Assembly: GCA_963773685.1 (NCBI GenBank)
Contig: CAVZBY010000001.1
Span: 124,001 to 188,000 of the forward strand
Direction: 5' to 3'
Origin: JALHVH01 sp963773685
GTDB taxonomy: Bacteria > Acidobacteriota > Aminicenantia > Aminicenantales > Saccharicenantaceae
Length of the DNA stretch: 64,000 nt
Part shown: in pieces, positions 42,660 through 51,138 of the stretch
Layout of the letters: each line of letters opens with the position of its first letter
Numbering within the stretch: position 1 is the first letter of the stretch
Program-made: the position numbers and the translations under genes
The notes under the pieces: generated by a model
The model's input: the letters and a program-made list of their open reading frames with translations, nothing else
Told to the model about the DNA's origin: nothing
The model's database searches: none

Positions 42660-44459
42660 CTATAGGTCTCCGTACTTCTTCACCCGCTCGTCGTACTCGG
42701 CCTTCCGTTCGGCGAGGATGGCCCGGAAGCGCGGGTCGCCGCGGAGAGGATCGAGATGCGCGTCATGGACGAGATTGAGGTACTCATAACGCGGGCCGGT
42801 ATAATCCCTGCGATCGACGCGCCGCAGGGCTTCGATGGCTTCGTCCTTCATCCCCAACAGGGCATAGACGTCCGGCGAGCGATCCAAGGCCAAGGCCTCG
42901 TCCTTGCGCCCCCGGGCCGCCGCCAGTAAGCCGCGATACTTATTGAGCGCGGTTCTATAGACCCCAAGATTAATGGCCCCCGCCCTGTTCAGGGCCGCCT
43001 CGGCCTCGTCGAGCTTCCCCTTCCGGATGAGTAGGTCCGCTTGGTCGCAGATATAGTTCGGGTGGTCCGGGAAGACCGCCATGACCTTCCGGAAGTAAGC
43101 CTCGGCGCATTCAAGGTCCCCGAGGACCAGGCAGTTGGACCCCAGGTTCCCCATGGCAAAGAGGTACCCCGGCGATAGGTCGAGGGCCTTCCGGTAGAAC
43201 TTTATGGCTTGATGGTTGAGCCCCGTGCGGTTATATGCGATGCCGATGACGTGGAGGATCTCCATCATGTTGGGGCTCAGAGCCAACGCGCGCCGGAGGT
43301 GCTTGAAAGCCCCGTCAGGATCGCCCATCATGAGGAGATAATAGCCTTCCCCGGCCTGGCCTTCCGGGAGATCCGGGTCCAGATCGAAGGCCTTCTTCAC
43401 ATATTCCATGACGAGGGCCGCATGCTCCGGCTCTCCCGAGAACATGTAGAGGTGGTTGTAGGCCCAGGCGAGCCCGGCATAGGCCCGCGCGTAGGTCGGA
43501 TCCAACTCGATGGCCTTCCGAAACATCCCCAACGCCCGGTCGAAATCCTCGCGGTGGCTCGTCAGCGCATAGTCCGAGATGGTGATGGACTCCCCCCTGA
43601 GGAAATAGTCATAGGCCTCGAGGCTCCGGGGACGGGCCTCCCTCATGGCGTCGGCGGCGCCCGGGGCCAGCTCGAGCTCGAGGGAACTCACGATGGCGAG
43701 CGATATCTCCTCCTGGACGTCGAACACGTTCTCCACGGTCCTGTCGTAGAGGTCGGCCCAAATGTGGGCCCCGCTCGCGGCGTTGATGAGCTGGGCGTTG
43801 ACCCGGATGCGGTCACCTTCCTTCTGGACGCTGCCCTCCAGGATCGTCGCGACATCGAGCTCGCGGGCGACGTCGGCGACAGGCTTGCGGGCTTCCTTGT
43901 AAGGGAGCATGGCGTACCGGGCGATGACCTTGAGTCGCGGGCCCAGGCGGGTCAGTTTGGTCCGGATGTCCTCGGCCATGCCCTCGCAGAAATAGGCCTG
44001 GTCCGCGGCCCGGCTGAGGTCCGCGAACGGCATGACGGCTATCGAATTGAGCCAGGCGGACGATAGGGGCGCGGCCGGTTCGGGGCCGCCCTTTCTCGAG
44101 AAAAGCCGGACGTCCATGACGGCTGTCGCGACCACGAACAGGGGAATAAGGACAACCTCAGCCTTGAACTTCCGGGGTCCCCGCGCCCCGCCACGGAACC
44201 AACGCCAGGCCAACGTCGAAAGGAGGGCCCCGAGGAGCGTCACGAACACAACGTCCAGAAGCGATTCGGGAAGGTGATAATGATCGATGAGGATCCAGTG
44301 GACGAACTCGAGAAGAAGCCAACCGCCGCCGATGAACGCCGCCAGCGTCTCGATGATTCTCCGCCGGCGGACTTCAAGGAGGAGCCGGCCGAGGCGTGTC
44401 GGCGGCGCCTTGCCGGCCGGGGGCACCCGGGCATCCCCCTTCCCCTTCGATCCGCTCAT
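42660..44459 (-). CDS. Membrane-anchored FlgO/TolB-like and TPR protein
   Basis: A 599-residue protein. Residues ~35-120 hold three membrane segments. A FlgO/TolB-like domain follows (SIAVMPFADLSRAADQAYFC, then VIARYAMLPYKEARKPVAD and ATILEGSVQKEGDRIRVNAQ), as found in the C-terminal parts of many adenylate-cyclase-like regulators, and the rest is a series of TPR repeats (residues ~280-560). The usual N-terminal cyclase or wHTH domain is missing and replaced by the membrane anchor. Probably a scaffold. It is divergent from the ECF sigma gene. Confidence 0.8.
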   Translation of the reverse strand: MSGSKGKGDARVPPAGKAPPTRLGRLLLEVRRRRIIETLAAFIGGGWLLLEFVHWILIDHYHLPESLLDVVFVTLLGALLSTLAWRWFRGGARGPRKFKAEVVLIPLFVVATAVMDVRLFSRKGGPEPAAPLSSAWLNSIAVMPFADLSRAADQAYFCEGMAEDIRTKLTRLGPRLKVIARYAMLPYKEARKPVADVARELDVATILEGSVQKEGDRIRVNAQLINAASGAHIWADLYDRTVENVFDVQEEISLAIVSSLELELAPGAADAMREARPRSLEAYDYFLRGESITISDYALTSHREDFDRALGMFRKAIELDPTYARAYAGLAWAYNHLYMFSGEPEHAALVMEYVKKAFDLDPDLPEGQAGEGYYLLMMGDPDGAFKHLRRALALSPNMMEILHVIGIAYNRTGLNHQAIKFYRKALDLSPGYLFAMGNLGSNCLVLGDLECAEAYFRKVMAVFPDHPNYICDQADLLIRKGKLDEAEAALNRAGAINLGVYRTALNKYRGLLAAARGRKDEALALDRSPDVYALLGMKDEAIEALRRVDRRDYTGPRYEYLNLVHDAHLDPLRGDPRFRAILAERKAEYDERVKKYGDL

Positions 44460-44530
44460 ATCCCCTCTTTCGACAGGTCATATATAACACACGTTAACAT
44501 TTCCGGGCAACACGGGATATACTTCAATGG

Positions 44531-45118
44531 ATGACGGAAAAGGAGCTGGTGGCGATGATCCTGAGGGGCAACGTCGAGGCCTTCGAGCCTCTGGTCGCCC
44601 CTTACCGCCGGCCCCTGCTCAGCCTCGCCCTGCGCATCGTCCCGGATATGGAAGACGCCCGGGAAGCGGCCCAGGAAACACTTATGAATGCCTTCCGGTA
44701 CCTCAGGAATTTCGACCCGGAGCGAAGCTTCAGGAATTGGCTTTTCGCCATCCTGGTCAACGAGGCGCGAAAGGTCCGAAGGGCACGGTCCGCGGCCCCT
44801 CTTCCCTTTTCCCGGCCTGAGTCGTCCGAGCCCGGCCACGACGGGGCACCTGAGCCGGTCTCGAACGATCCCGCCCCGGACGAGCGCTATGCCCGGAAGG
44901 AGGCCCGCTCCCAACTCGCTGAATGCCTCGAAGCCCTGAGCCCGCGCGAACGGGAGGTCTTCCTTCTCAGGGACATCGAGGAGCTCTCGGTCAGGGACGC
45001 CGCCGGCGTCCTGGGGGCCACGTCCGTTTCGATCCGGGTCAATCTCTCCCGGGCGCGACGCAAGATGAGGAGGGCCATCCTCGAACGCTATCCCCATCTC
45101 GGCGAGGAGGGGCGATGA
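44531..45118 (+). CDS. ECF-type RNA polymerase sigma factor
   Basis: A 195-residue extracytoplasmic-function sigma factor. Region 2 is seen in RIVPDMEDAREAAQETLMNA and FRNWLFAILVNEARKVRR; region 4 in LSPREREVFLLRDIEELSVR with the HTH that follows. A Pro/Ser-rich linker joins them. It overlaps the next gene by ATGA, and that gene encodes a membrane protein that may be its anti-sigma factor. A short intergenic region with divergent promoters separates it from the TPR gene. Confidence 0.9.
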   Translation: MTEKELVAMILRGNVEAFEPLVAPYRRPLLSLALRIVPDMEDAREAAQETLMNAFRYLRNFDPERSFRNWLFAILVNEARKVRRARSAAPLPFSRPESSEPGHDGAPEPVSNDPAPDERYARKEARSQLAECLEALSPREREVFLLRDIEELSVRDAAGVLGATSVSIRVNLSRARRKMRRAILERYPHLGEEGR

Positions 45119-45801
45119 AATTCCGGGCGCGCAGGACGGCGGCCGCTCTGGACAAGGCGCGGGAGCTTTCCCGGAAAGAGCCCTCCGTGGACTGGTCGGA
45201 GGCGGAATGGAAGAAGCTCATGGCCGCGGCCGTCGCGCAGAAGATCGAAGAGGAGGCCGAGCACAAGGAGCCGAATCGCAAAGCCCTCTACTTGAAGCCC
45301 GCCCTGGCGTATGGAGGTGCGGCGCTCATCATGATGGCCATCATCGGATATACGCTCAGGAATTCTTTCTTCCGGCCTGCCGCAGCTCCCGAACCTTATG
45401 CCCAAGCCGTCGAGCGGAAAGATGTCTCCCCTGCCACGCCTGCCCTTGAAACCATGCCGCCCGGATACGCCGGCGGCATCGCCAAGCCTTCCGAAGGCGA
45501 CGCCGCGAAGGCGCGCTCCGAAACGTCAGCGCTCGACGCCCGCGCCAAGGCAAGCGACGCTGTGAAATCCCTCCCCGCCGTCGTTGCCAAGGCTCAGGAG
45601 GCCGCCGCCCCGATGCCCGGTGCGCCCGCCATCCAACCCCGGAAGCCCGTCCCTGCCGGCGAGCGCGCCAAGAAGCTCGAAGCGGCCGGCACAGCCTCCG
45701 CTCAGGACGTCGTCACTGTCAAGCTTGTCTCGCCGGAGACGGGCCTCCAGATCGTCTGGGTCCTGAACAGGAATTTCGAATGGAAAGGAGAAAACCAATG
45801 A
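45115..45801 (+). CDS. Putative membrane-bound anti-sigma factor
   Basis: A 228-residue single-pass membrane protein: a ~60-residue helical cytoplasmic part (WSEAEWKKLMAAAVAQKIEE), a transmembrane helix (LAYGGAALIMMAIIGYTL) and a long Ala/Pro-rich periplasmic tail ending in a conserved-looking beta segment (VKLVSPETGLQIVWVLNRNF). No HxxxCxxC zinc motif is seen, so it is not a standard ZAS-type anti-sigma. The anti-sigma role is inferred from its place between the sigma gene and the periplasmic gene, both with ATGA overlaps. Confidence 0.65.
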   Translation: MKFRARRTAAALDKARELSRKEPSVDWSEAEWKKLMAAAVAQKIEEEAEHKEPNRKALYLKPALAYGGAALIMMAIIGYTLRNSFFRPAAAPEPYAQAVERKDVSPATPALETMPPGYAGGIAKPSEGDAAKARSETSALDARAKASDAVKSLPAVVAKAQEAAAPMPGAPAIQPRKPVPAGERAKKLEAAGTASAQDVVTVKLVSPETGLQIVWVLNRNFEWKGENQ

Positions 45802-46544
45802 AAAAAACAATGACGATCGCCCTCGCGGCCATCCTCATGATCGGAGCGCTCGCCGCGGCCGTGCCCGCCCAGGAAAAGTCCGCGCCTCCGCAGCTCAAGA
45901 CGGAAATGGTCCGCCTGAAGTATGTCACCCCCGAAGAGGTCCAGAACCTCGCCCGCGCCTATCAGAGCCCCTTTGGCCGCTTCACCTGGGCCCCGGCCAA
46001 CGAGAAGCTGCTCGTCGTCAGCGATACGCCCGAGAACCTCGCCCGCCTGCTCGCGGTCATCAAGGAGATCGACGTCAAGCCCGTCGATATCATGTTCACT
46101 GTCCAGCTCGTGCTCGGCTCGGAGGCCGCCGGGAGCCCGACCGACGAGGCCCTCAAGGACGACAAGGTCATCGCCGAGCTGAGGTCGCTCCTCCGCTACA
46201 AGACGTTCACGCTCCTCGACCAGAACTTCGTCCGGACGCTCGACCAGAAGGGCGCGGAGATCCTCATGGGCAAGGGCCAGGAATTCGTCATCACCTTCAG
46301 GAAACCCAAGTCCATCAAGGACGGCGCCGACGATATCATCCAGGCCGAGATCCGTCTCGCCCGCATCGACATCGGACCCGGGCACGCGACGAGCTCGGGC
46401 ACGCCGATCCCGTCCTCCTCGACGTCCCTCGTCCAGACGTCCCTGACCATGAAATCCGGCGAAAAGACCGTGGTCGGCGTCTCCAAGATGAACGGCGGGG
46501 ACAAAGGCCTCATCCTCATCATCTCGGGGAAGATCATCAACTAA
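45798..46544 (+). CDS. Periplasmic protein with secretin N-type domain
   Basis: A 248-residue exported protein with a signal peptide cut after VPAQ. Residues ~35-95 (MVRLKYVTPEEVQNLARAYQ, VVSDTPENLARLLAVIKEID) match the secretin_N/NolW domain found at the N-terminal end of GspD and PilQ. The rest is beta-rich and ends with LILIISGKIIN, but there is no secretin pore domain. It is translationally coupled to the putative anti-sigma gene (ATGA) and may act as its periplasmic sensor partner. Confidence 0.75.
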   Translation: MKKTMTIALAAILMIGALAAAVPAQEKSAPPQLKTEMVRLKYVTPEEVQNLARAYQSPFGRFTWAPANEKLLVVSDTPENLARLLAVIKEIDVKPVDIMFTVQLVLGSEAAGSPTDEALKDDKVIAELRSLLRYKTFTLLDQNFVRTLDQKGAEILMGKGQEFVITFRKPKSIKDGADDIIQAEIRLARIDIGPGHATSSGTPIPSSSTSLVQTSLTMKSGEKTVVGVSKMNGGDKGLILIISGKIIN

Positions 46545-46545
46545 C

Positions 46546-47449
46546 CTAAGTAACCTTCTTCAGGAACGCGCGCACGGCCGCGTCGAATTCCGCGGGTTTC
46601 TCGAGGCTGACCAGGTGGGCGACTCCCGGGATCACCACCTTCTCGAAATTCGGCACGTTCTTCTCGAGCCGATCCACGATCTCCAGAATGCCGGGCATGT
46701 CGAGGTCGCCGACGATGGCCAACGTCGGGGCCTTGATCTCGCTGAGACGTCCGGAGGCAAGCGGGATCGGTCGATACTCCACGGCCTCGTCGTTACGCGT
46801 TTCCATGGACTGCCTGATCATGCCTCTGACCTTGTCGCGAAGCGCCTGAGGCAGGTCCTCGGCTTTCCGTTTCGGCCCGTACACCCAGGCCTCCATGAAC
46901 GCCTCGGCGATCTTGTCCTTGTCGCCAGACAGCGGCCGCGGCATTATATCTCTCGATGAAAGCCTCAAACTCCGGGCCGTGGAAATCGTATCCCGAAAGG
47001 CCCGGGGCGACCAGGATGAGCCCGCTGACCTTGTCCGGATGCCGAAGGACGAAATCCGTGGCAATATAGCCGCCCATGGAAAGTCCCATGATGACGGCCT
47101 TTTCTATATGAAGGGCGTCCATCAGAGCGTCCAGGTCCTTGAAATGGAAAAAATCCCCCTTCTCGCTTCGGGATCGGCCATGATTTCTGGCGTCGTAGCG
47201 GACGGCCCGGTGGCTCTTGGCAAGCTCCTGGAACGGTCCGTCCCACATTTCTTTTGTCAAGAGGCCGCCATGGATCATGACGACAGCGTCCCCCTGCCCG
47301 GATTCGTCATAGGCGAGCTTGGCCGTCCCGACGTCCACGACACCGGACTTCGCGACGGGGGCCTGCTCGGAGGCCGGGACGGAGGGCGGAAGGGCGACGA
47401 TGACGATCCCTAATACAACGCAGATAATGATCTTTCTTTTGCTTCCCAT
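46546..47449 (-). CDS. Exported alpha/beta hydrolase, frameshifted
   Basis: A signal peptide (IIICVVLGIVIVALPPSVPA) precedes an alpha/beta hydrolase with HGG oxyanion segment, nucleophile Ser in MGLSMGGYIA, Asp in VGDLDMP and His in GVAHLVSLE. The frame with the nucleophile breaks after FIERYNAAAA near 46930. The acid and His lie in the next frame (GDKDKIAEAFMEAWV). One extra base in 46922-46938 explains this. If real, the protein is inactive; if a sequencing error, it is a normal ~300-residue hydrolase. It converges on the secretin-N protein. Confidence 0.75.
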
Positions 47450-47581
47450 GGGAAGGACTATAGCCCGGGACAAACATCATGTCAAAGGCCCCATTTCCCG
47501 GCCCGGAAGGAAGAGTTGACAGGCTGCGAACGAGATTTTTGCGGCGTTCCGCACGTCTATCCTATGCACTTACATAGGCTA

Positions 47582-47612
47582 TTGAAATAGGATGGGTAAG
47601 TGTGTATATATG
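47582..47612 (+). promoter_or_regulatory. Promoter and likely operator of toxin-antitoxin pair 1
   Basis: TTGAAA (47582-47587) and TATATA (47605-47610) are 17 bp apart. The -10 box lies in TGTGTATATATG (47601-47612), a 12-mer also present at 52969-52980 in the promoter of the second toxin-antitoxin pair. Confidence 0.6.
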
Positions 47613-47632
47613 TATATGTGGAACATAAAGCC

Positions 47633-47875
47633 ATGAAACGGGTCAACGTCATTCTCGAGGCCGATCTCTACGATAGGGCCCGCGTCGTGGCATTCGTGAA
47701 GCGCAGAAGCTTTTCGTCTATCGTCCGCGGCGCCCTCAGCGAATGGTTGGCAAAGAATAGCGACACCGGAACCGAGCTTCTCCTCGCCGAAAAGGACGAA
47801 AGGCGCCTGCTCAAGATCCTAAGGTCCGACGAAATCGTCCCTGCTGAAAAAGCTAAGAAATCCCTCGGCGTATGA
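47633..47875 (+). CDS. Antitoxin, ribbon-helix-helix type
   Basis: An 80-residue protein whose N-terminus (MKRVNVILEADLYDRARVVA) forms the beta strand and first helix of a ribbon-helix-helix DNA-binding domain. The C-terminal ~30 residues would wrap the toxin. The ATG at 47633 is preferred to an in-frame GTG at 47600, which lies in the promoter. It overlaps the toxin gene by ATGA. Autoregulation through the adjacent operator is typical. Confidence 0.8.
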   Translation: MKRVNVILEADLYDRARVVAFVKRRSFSSIVRGALSEWLAKNSDTGTELLLAEKDERRLLKILRSDEIVPAEKAKKSLGV

Positions 47876-48123
47876 CGATCTCTTACAGCAGAACCAGCCT
47901 CAAGTATCTCTCCAAGCTTGAAGTTAAGATCCGAAAGAACATCGTCTCAGTAATAGAAAAGCTCCCTGAGGCCGGAGACATTAAGAAGTTTCATGGCACA
48001 TCGATAGAAGATCTCTATCGGCTCAGGGTCGGGAGATTCAGGGTCCTTTATATATGGCGTGCCTCCGATATCAAGATCCTCGATATCGACACCCGGGGAG
48101 ATATTTATAGCCTCTCGAAGTAA
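47872..48123 (+). CDS. RelE/ParE-family toxin
   Basis: An 83-residue protein of the RelE/ParE superfamily: ISYSRTSLKYLSKLEVKIR, then LYRLRVGRFRVLYIWRASDI and DTRGDIY. RelE-type members cleave mRNA at the ribosome; ParE-type poison gyrase. The sequence does not separate these two. It is coupled by ATGA to the upstream antitoxin. Confidence 0.85.
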   Translation: MTISYSRTSLKYLSKLEVKIRKNIVSVIEKLPEAGDIKKFHGTSIEDLYRLRVGRFRVLYIWRASDIKILDIDTRGDIYSLSK

Positions 48124-48138
48124 CATTCCAAGCACGGT

Positions 48139-48168
48139 TTGACAGTCATCGATTCGGGGGAATATAGT
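48139..48168 (+). promoter_or_regulatory. Promoter of the pxp operon
   Basis: TTGACA at 48139-48144 and TATAGT at 48163-48168 are 18 bp apart. The predicted transcript would begin within about 10 bases of the pxpB ATG at 48182, giving a near-leaderless message. Confidence 0.55.
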
Positions 48169-48181
48169 TACGGCGGCACCA

Positions 48182-48898
48182 ATGGTCTCCGCGGAATCCG
48201 ATTATTATCCCCGCATCGAATGGGTCGGCGACCGCTCCCTTCTGATCAGGGTCGGGGAAGGCATATCGCGGGAATGCCATGCCGAGGTGCTCCGGCTTTT
48301 TCACCTGCTGACGTCCTATAAGCTGGACCATATCCGGTCGATTCATCCGGCTTACGACTCCCTCCTACTGACATTCGACCCCCTGGTCGTCGGCCCGGAG
48401 CCGACGGCCGAGTTGGTCCGTTGTCTTATCAAGCGCAAAGATGCCGTAGCCCTCCCCGAGCCTCCCGTGGTCAAGGTCCCTGTTTGCTACGAGGGGGAGA
48501 TGGCCCCGGACCTCGAGGACGTGGCCGCGCATAGCGGACTGACCGTCGACGATGTCATCCGGCTCCATTCGGGCACGAAATACCTCGTCTATTTCCTCGG
48601 CTTCTCCCCGGGATTCCCGTACCTTGGCGACCTGCCGGCGGAGCTCGCCACGCCGAGGCTGAAGACGCCTCGCCTGAGGGTCCCCGCGGGAAGCGTCGCC
48701 ATCGGAGGGAGCCAGACCGGTATCTATCCCGTCGATTCTCCGGGCGGATGGCGCCTCATCGGCAGGACCCCGCTTCCGCTGTTCACGCCGGAAAAGAATC
48801 CGCCAACCCTCCTCCAGATGGGGGATCGGGTCCATTTCGTCCCTATCACGATGAAAGAATTCAACACATGGCGGGCACCGGGGATCCTATGCCGATGA
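48182..48898 (+). CDS. pxpB: 5-oxoprolinase subunit PxpB
   Basis: A 238-residue subunit of the ATP-dependent prokaryotic 5-oxoprolinase (KipI family). Signature segments are LLIRVGEGIS, YFLGFSPGFPYLGDLP, VPAGSVAIGGSQTGIYPVDS and PGGWRLIGRTPLPLF. With PxpC and PxpA it opens 5-oxoproline (pyroglutamate) to glutamate, a repair and salvage step. It overlaps pxpC, and pxpA lies further down the same cluster. Confidence 0.95.
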   Translation: MVSAESDYYPRIEWVGDRSLLIRVGEGISRECHAEVLRLFHLLTSYKLDHIRSIHPAYDSLLLTFDPLVVGPEPTAELVRCLIKRKDAVALPEPPVVKVPVCYEGEMAPDLEDVAAHSGLTVDDVIRLHSGTKYLVYFLGFSPGFPYLGDLPAELATPRLKTPRLRVPAGSVAIGGSQTGIYPVDSPGGWRLIGRTPLPLFTPEKNPPTLLQMGDRVHFVPITMKEFNTWRAPGILCR

Positions 48899-49812
48899 TG
48901 CGAGTCCTGAAGCCCGGATTCCTGAGCACGGTCCAGGATCTTGGACGGTTCGGTTACTCTCACCTCGGGATCTCGGCATCGGGAGCGGCCGACCCCGTTT
49001 CGCTCCGCGTCGGGAACCGGCTACTCGACAACGATCCGTCCGCGCCCGCTCTCGAAATGACCCTTGTGGGCGGCGAGTTCCTGTTCGAAGACGCGGCCCT
49101 CGTCGCCGTGACCGGCTCCGACTTCGGCCCCACTCTCGACGGGGCGACCGTTCCGCAGTGGACCTCGGTCCCGGTCCGCGCCGGCCAGGTCCTGCGCTTC
49201 GGGGCCGCTGCCGACGGGGCCCGCTGTTATCTCTGTGTCCGCGGCGGATTCAAGGTCGAGAAGGTCCTCGGGAGTGCCTCGACCCACCTCATAACGGGCA
49301 TCGGGGGATTCCAAGGGCGGCCTCTTCGAAAGAGTGATGCCCTCCCCCTGGACGCTTGGACCGGGACGCCCGCCCCCGGCCGCAGTTTCCCCGCCGACAT
49401 CGCGGCCGAGCTCATGAAAAAGCGCTATCTGCGGGTCACGGAAGGGCCCCAGACGCACCATTTCTCCGAAGAGGCGCTCCGGATCTTCTCCTCTTGCCCC
49501 TATCAAGTCAGCGAAGAGGCCAACCGCATGGGATTGCGCCTGAAGGGCCCTCCCCTGCCGCGCCTCGGGGCCGGCGATATGATCACCGAAGGCGTCCCCC
49601 TGGGCGCTATCCAGGTCTCGCCGGACGGCATGCCCATCATCCTGTTCGTCGAGCATCAAACAACCGGCGGATACCCGAAGATCGCGAACGTCATCGCCGC
49701 CGACCTCCATCGCGTCGGCCAGCTTCGCCCGCGCGATACGGTCCGCTTCGTGTTCGTCTCCGTCAACGACGCCCACAAGTTCGGCATGGCCCAGGAGAAC
49801 CTCATTCGATGA
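48895..49812 (+). CDS. pxpC: 5-oxoprolinase subunit PxpC
   Basis: A 305-residue biotin-dependent-carboxylase-like subunit (KipA family): VLKPGFLSTVQDLGRFGYSH, then YLCVRGGFKVEKVLGSAST and VSPDGMPIILFVEHQTTGGY. Three nearby ATG codons (48889, 48895, 48898) are possible. 48895 is chosen because it overlaps the pxpB stop as ATGA. Its own stop overlaps the MFS gene in the same way. Confidence 0.95.
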   Translation: MMRVLKPGFLSTVQDLGRFGYSHLGISASGAADPVSLRVGNRLLDNDPSAPALEMTLVGGEFLFEDAALVAVTGSDFGPTLDGATVPQWTSVPVRAGQVLRFGAAADGARCYLCVRGGFKVEKVLGSASTHLITGIGGFQGRPLRKSDALPLDAWTGTPAPGRSFPADIAAELMKKRYLRVTEGPQTHHFSEEALRIFSSCPYQVSEEANRMGLRLKGPPLPRLGAGDMITEGVPLGAIQVSPDGMPIILFVEHQTTGGYPKIANVIAADLHRVGQLRPRDTVRFVFVSVNDAHKFGMAQENLIR

Positions 49813-51035
49813 AATGGTACGCGACCGTCGGAAAACGGCAGTGGAGGGCGCTCTTCGCCGCCCAGTTCGGCTGGATGCTCGACGCGATGGACATCATGTT
49901 CTACGCGTTCGCGCTCGTCGCCATCCAGAGAGAATTCAAATTGACGTCGGCCCAGGCGGGCGCCGTGGCCTCGCTGACGCTCCTGGCCTCAGCGTTCGGA
50001 GGCATCTTTTTCGGGGCCTTGGCCGACCGCGTCGGGCGCGTCCGGACGCTCGTCCTGGCCATCCTCGCCTATTCCGTGTTCACGGCGCTGACGGCCACGG
50101 CACAGACCCTCGCCGCGCTTCTCCTCTGGCGCTGTCTCGTCGGCTTCGGCATGGGGGGTGAATGGTCCGCCGGGTCCGTCCTGGTCTCGGAGACCTGGCC
50201 GGCGGAGCACCGCGGCAAGGCTATCGGCATCATGCAATCCGGCTGGGCCATCGGGTACATCCTCGCCGCCCTCATCTCCGCTGTCGTTCTCCCCAAATTC
50301 GGCTGGAGGGCCTTGTTCCTCATCGGCATCCTGCCCGCGTTCCTCGTGGCCTGGATCCAGCGCCATGTCCCGGAGCCCGAGATCTGGCTTAAGAGCAAGG
50401 GCGCGCGCCCCGACGGCCCGCGCGGCTCGATCGGCATCATCTTCAGGCCGCCGCTCCTCAAGAAGACCCTGACGGCCTCGCTCCTGACGACCTGCGTGCT
50501 CTTCGCCTACTGGGGACTGTTCACCTGGATGCCGACTTTCCTTTCGAGGCCCGTCATGGAGGGAGGCGCCGGGCTGAGCATCGTCAAGAGCTCGGCCTGG
50601 ATCGTCCCGATGCAGATCGGGGCCTTCTTCGGCTATCTTCTCTTCGGATTCCTCGCCGACCGATTCGGAAGGCGCCCAACGTTCATCGCTTTCCTCGTCG
50701 CCGCCGCACTTCTCGTCCCCCTGTACGGCCAGCTGGCCCGCCAGGAGCTCTGGCTGTTCATCCTGGGGCCGCTCATCGGGTTCTTTGGCCACGGCTATTT
50801 CAGCGTCTTCGGCGCCATGCTGGCGGAGCTCTTCCCGACGCGTGTCCGCGCGACCGCCCAGGGTCTGACCTACAATGTCGGCAGGGCTTTCAGCGCCGTG
50901 GCCCCCTTCCTAATCGGAGCGCTTTCCGATATTTACGGGATCGGCAGTGCCCTGGGGCTGACGGCCTTCTTTTTCCTGCTCGGGGCCGTCGTGATGTTCC
51001 TGATGCCCGAAACCAAGGGGAGAGAATTGACTTGA
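49809..51035 (+). CDS. MFS transporter, likely 5-oxoproline or carboxylate importer
   Basis: A 408-residue major facilitator with 12 transmembrane segments. Motif A is FFGALADRVGRVRTLVLA between helices 2 and 3, repeated as GFLADRFGRRP in the second half. The N-terminal region (QFGWMLDAMDIMFYAFAL) resembles aromatic-acid/sialate proton symporters. Its place between pxpC and pxpA, coupled by ATGA, suggests import of pyroglutamate or a related acid; this is inference. Confidence 0.88.
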   Translation: MKWYATVGKRQWRALFAAQFGWMLDAMDIMFYAFALVAIQREFKLTSAQAGAVASLTLLASAFGGIFFGALADRVGRVRTLVLAILAYSVFTALTATAQTLAALLLWRCLVGFGMGGEWSAGSVLVSETWPAEHRGKAIGIMQSGWAIGYILAALISAVVLPKFGWRALFLIGILPAFLVAWIQRHVPEPEIWLKSKGARPDGPRGSIGIIFRPPLLKKTLTASLLTTCVLFAYWGLFTWMPTFLSRPVMEGGAGLSIVKSSAWIVPMQIGAFFGYLLFGFLADRFGRRPTFIAFLVAAALLVPLYGQLARQELWLFILGPLIGFFGHGYFSVFGAMLAELFPTRVRATAQGLTYNVGRAFSAVAPFLIGALSDIYGIGSALGLTAFFFLLGAVVMFLMPETKGRELT

Positions 51036-51138
51036 AAGACTCAGCCTCCTTCTCTGGACGAGCAAGTACCTCGTCGGAGCACCCCCATAAGATCGCTCCT
51101 TGCGGGTATTCCGGGAGTGCCTTAAACACAAGGATACG

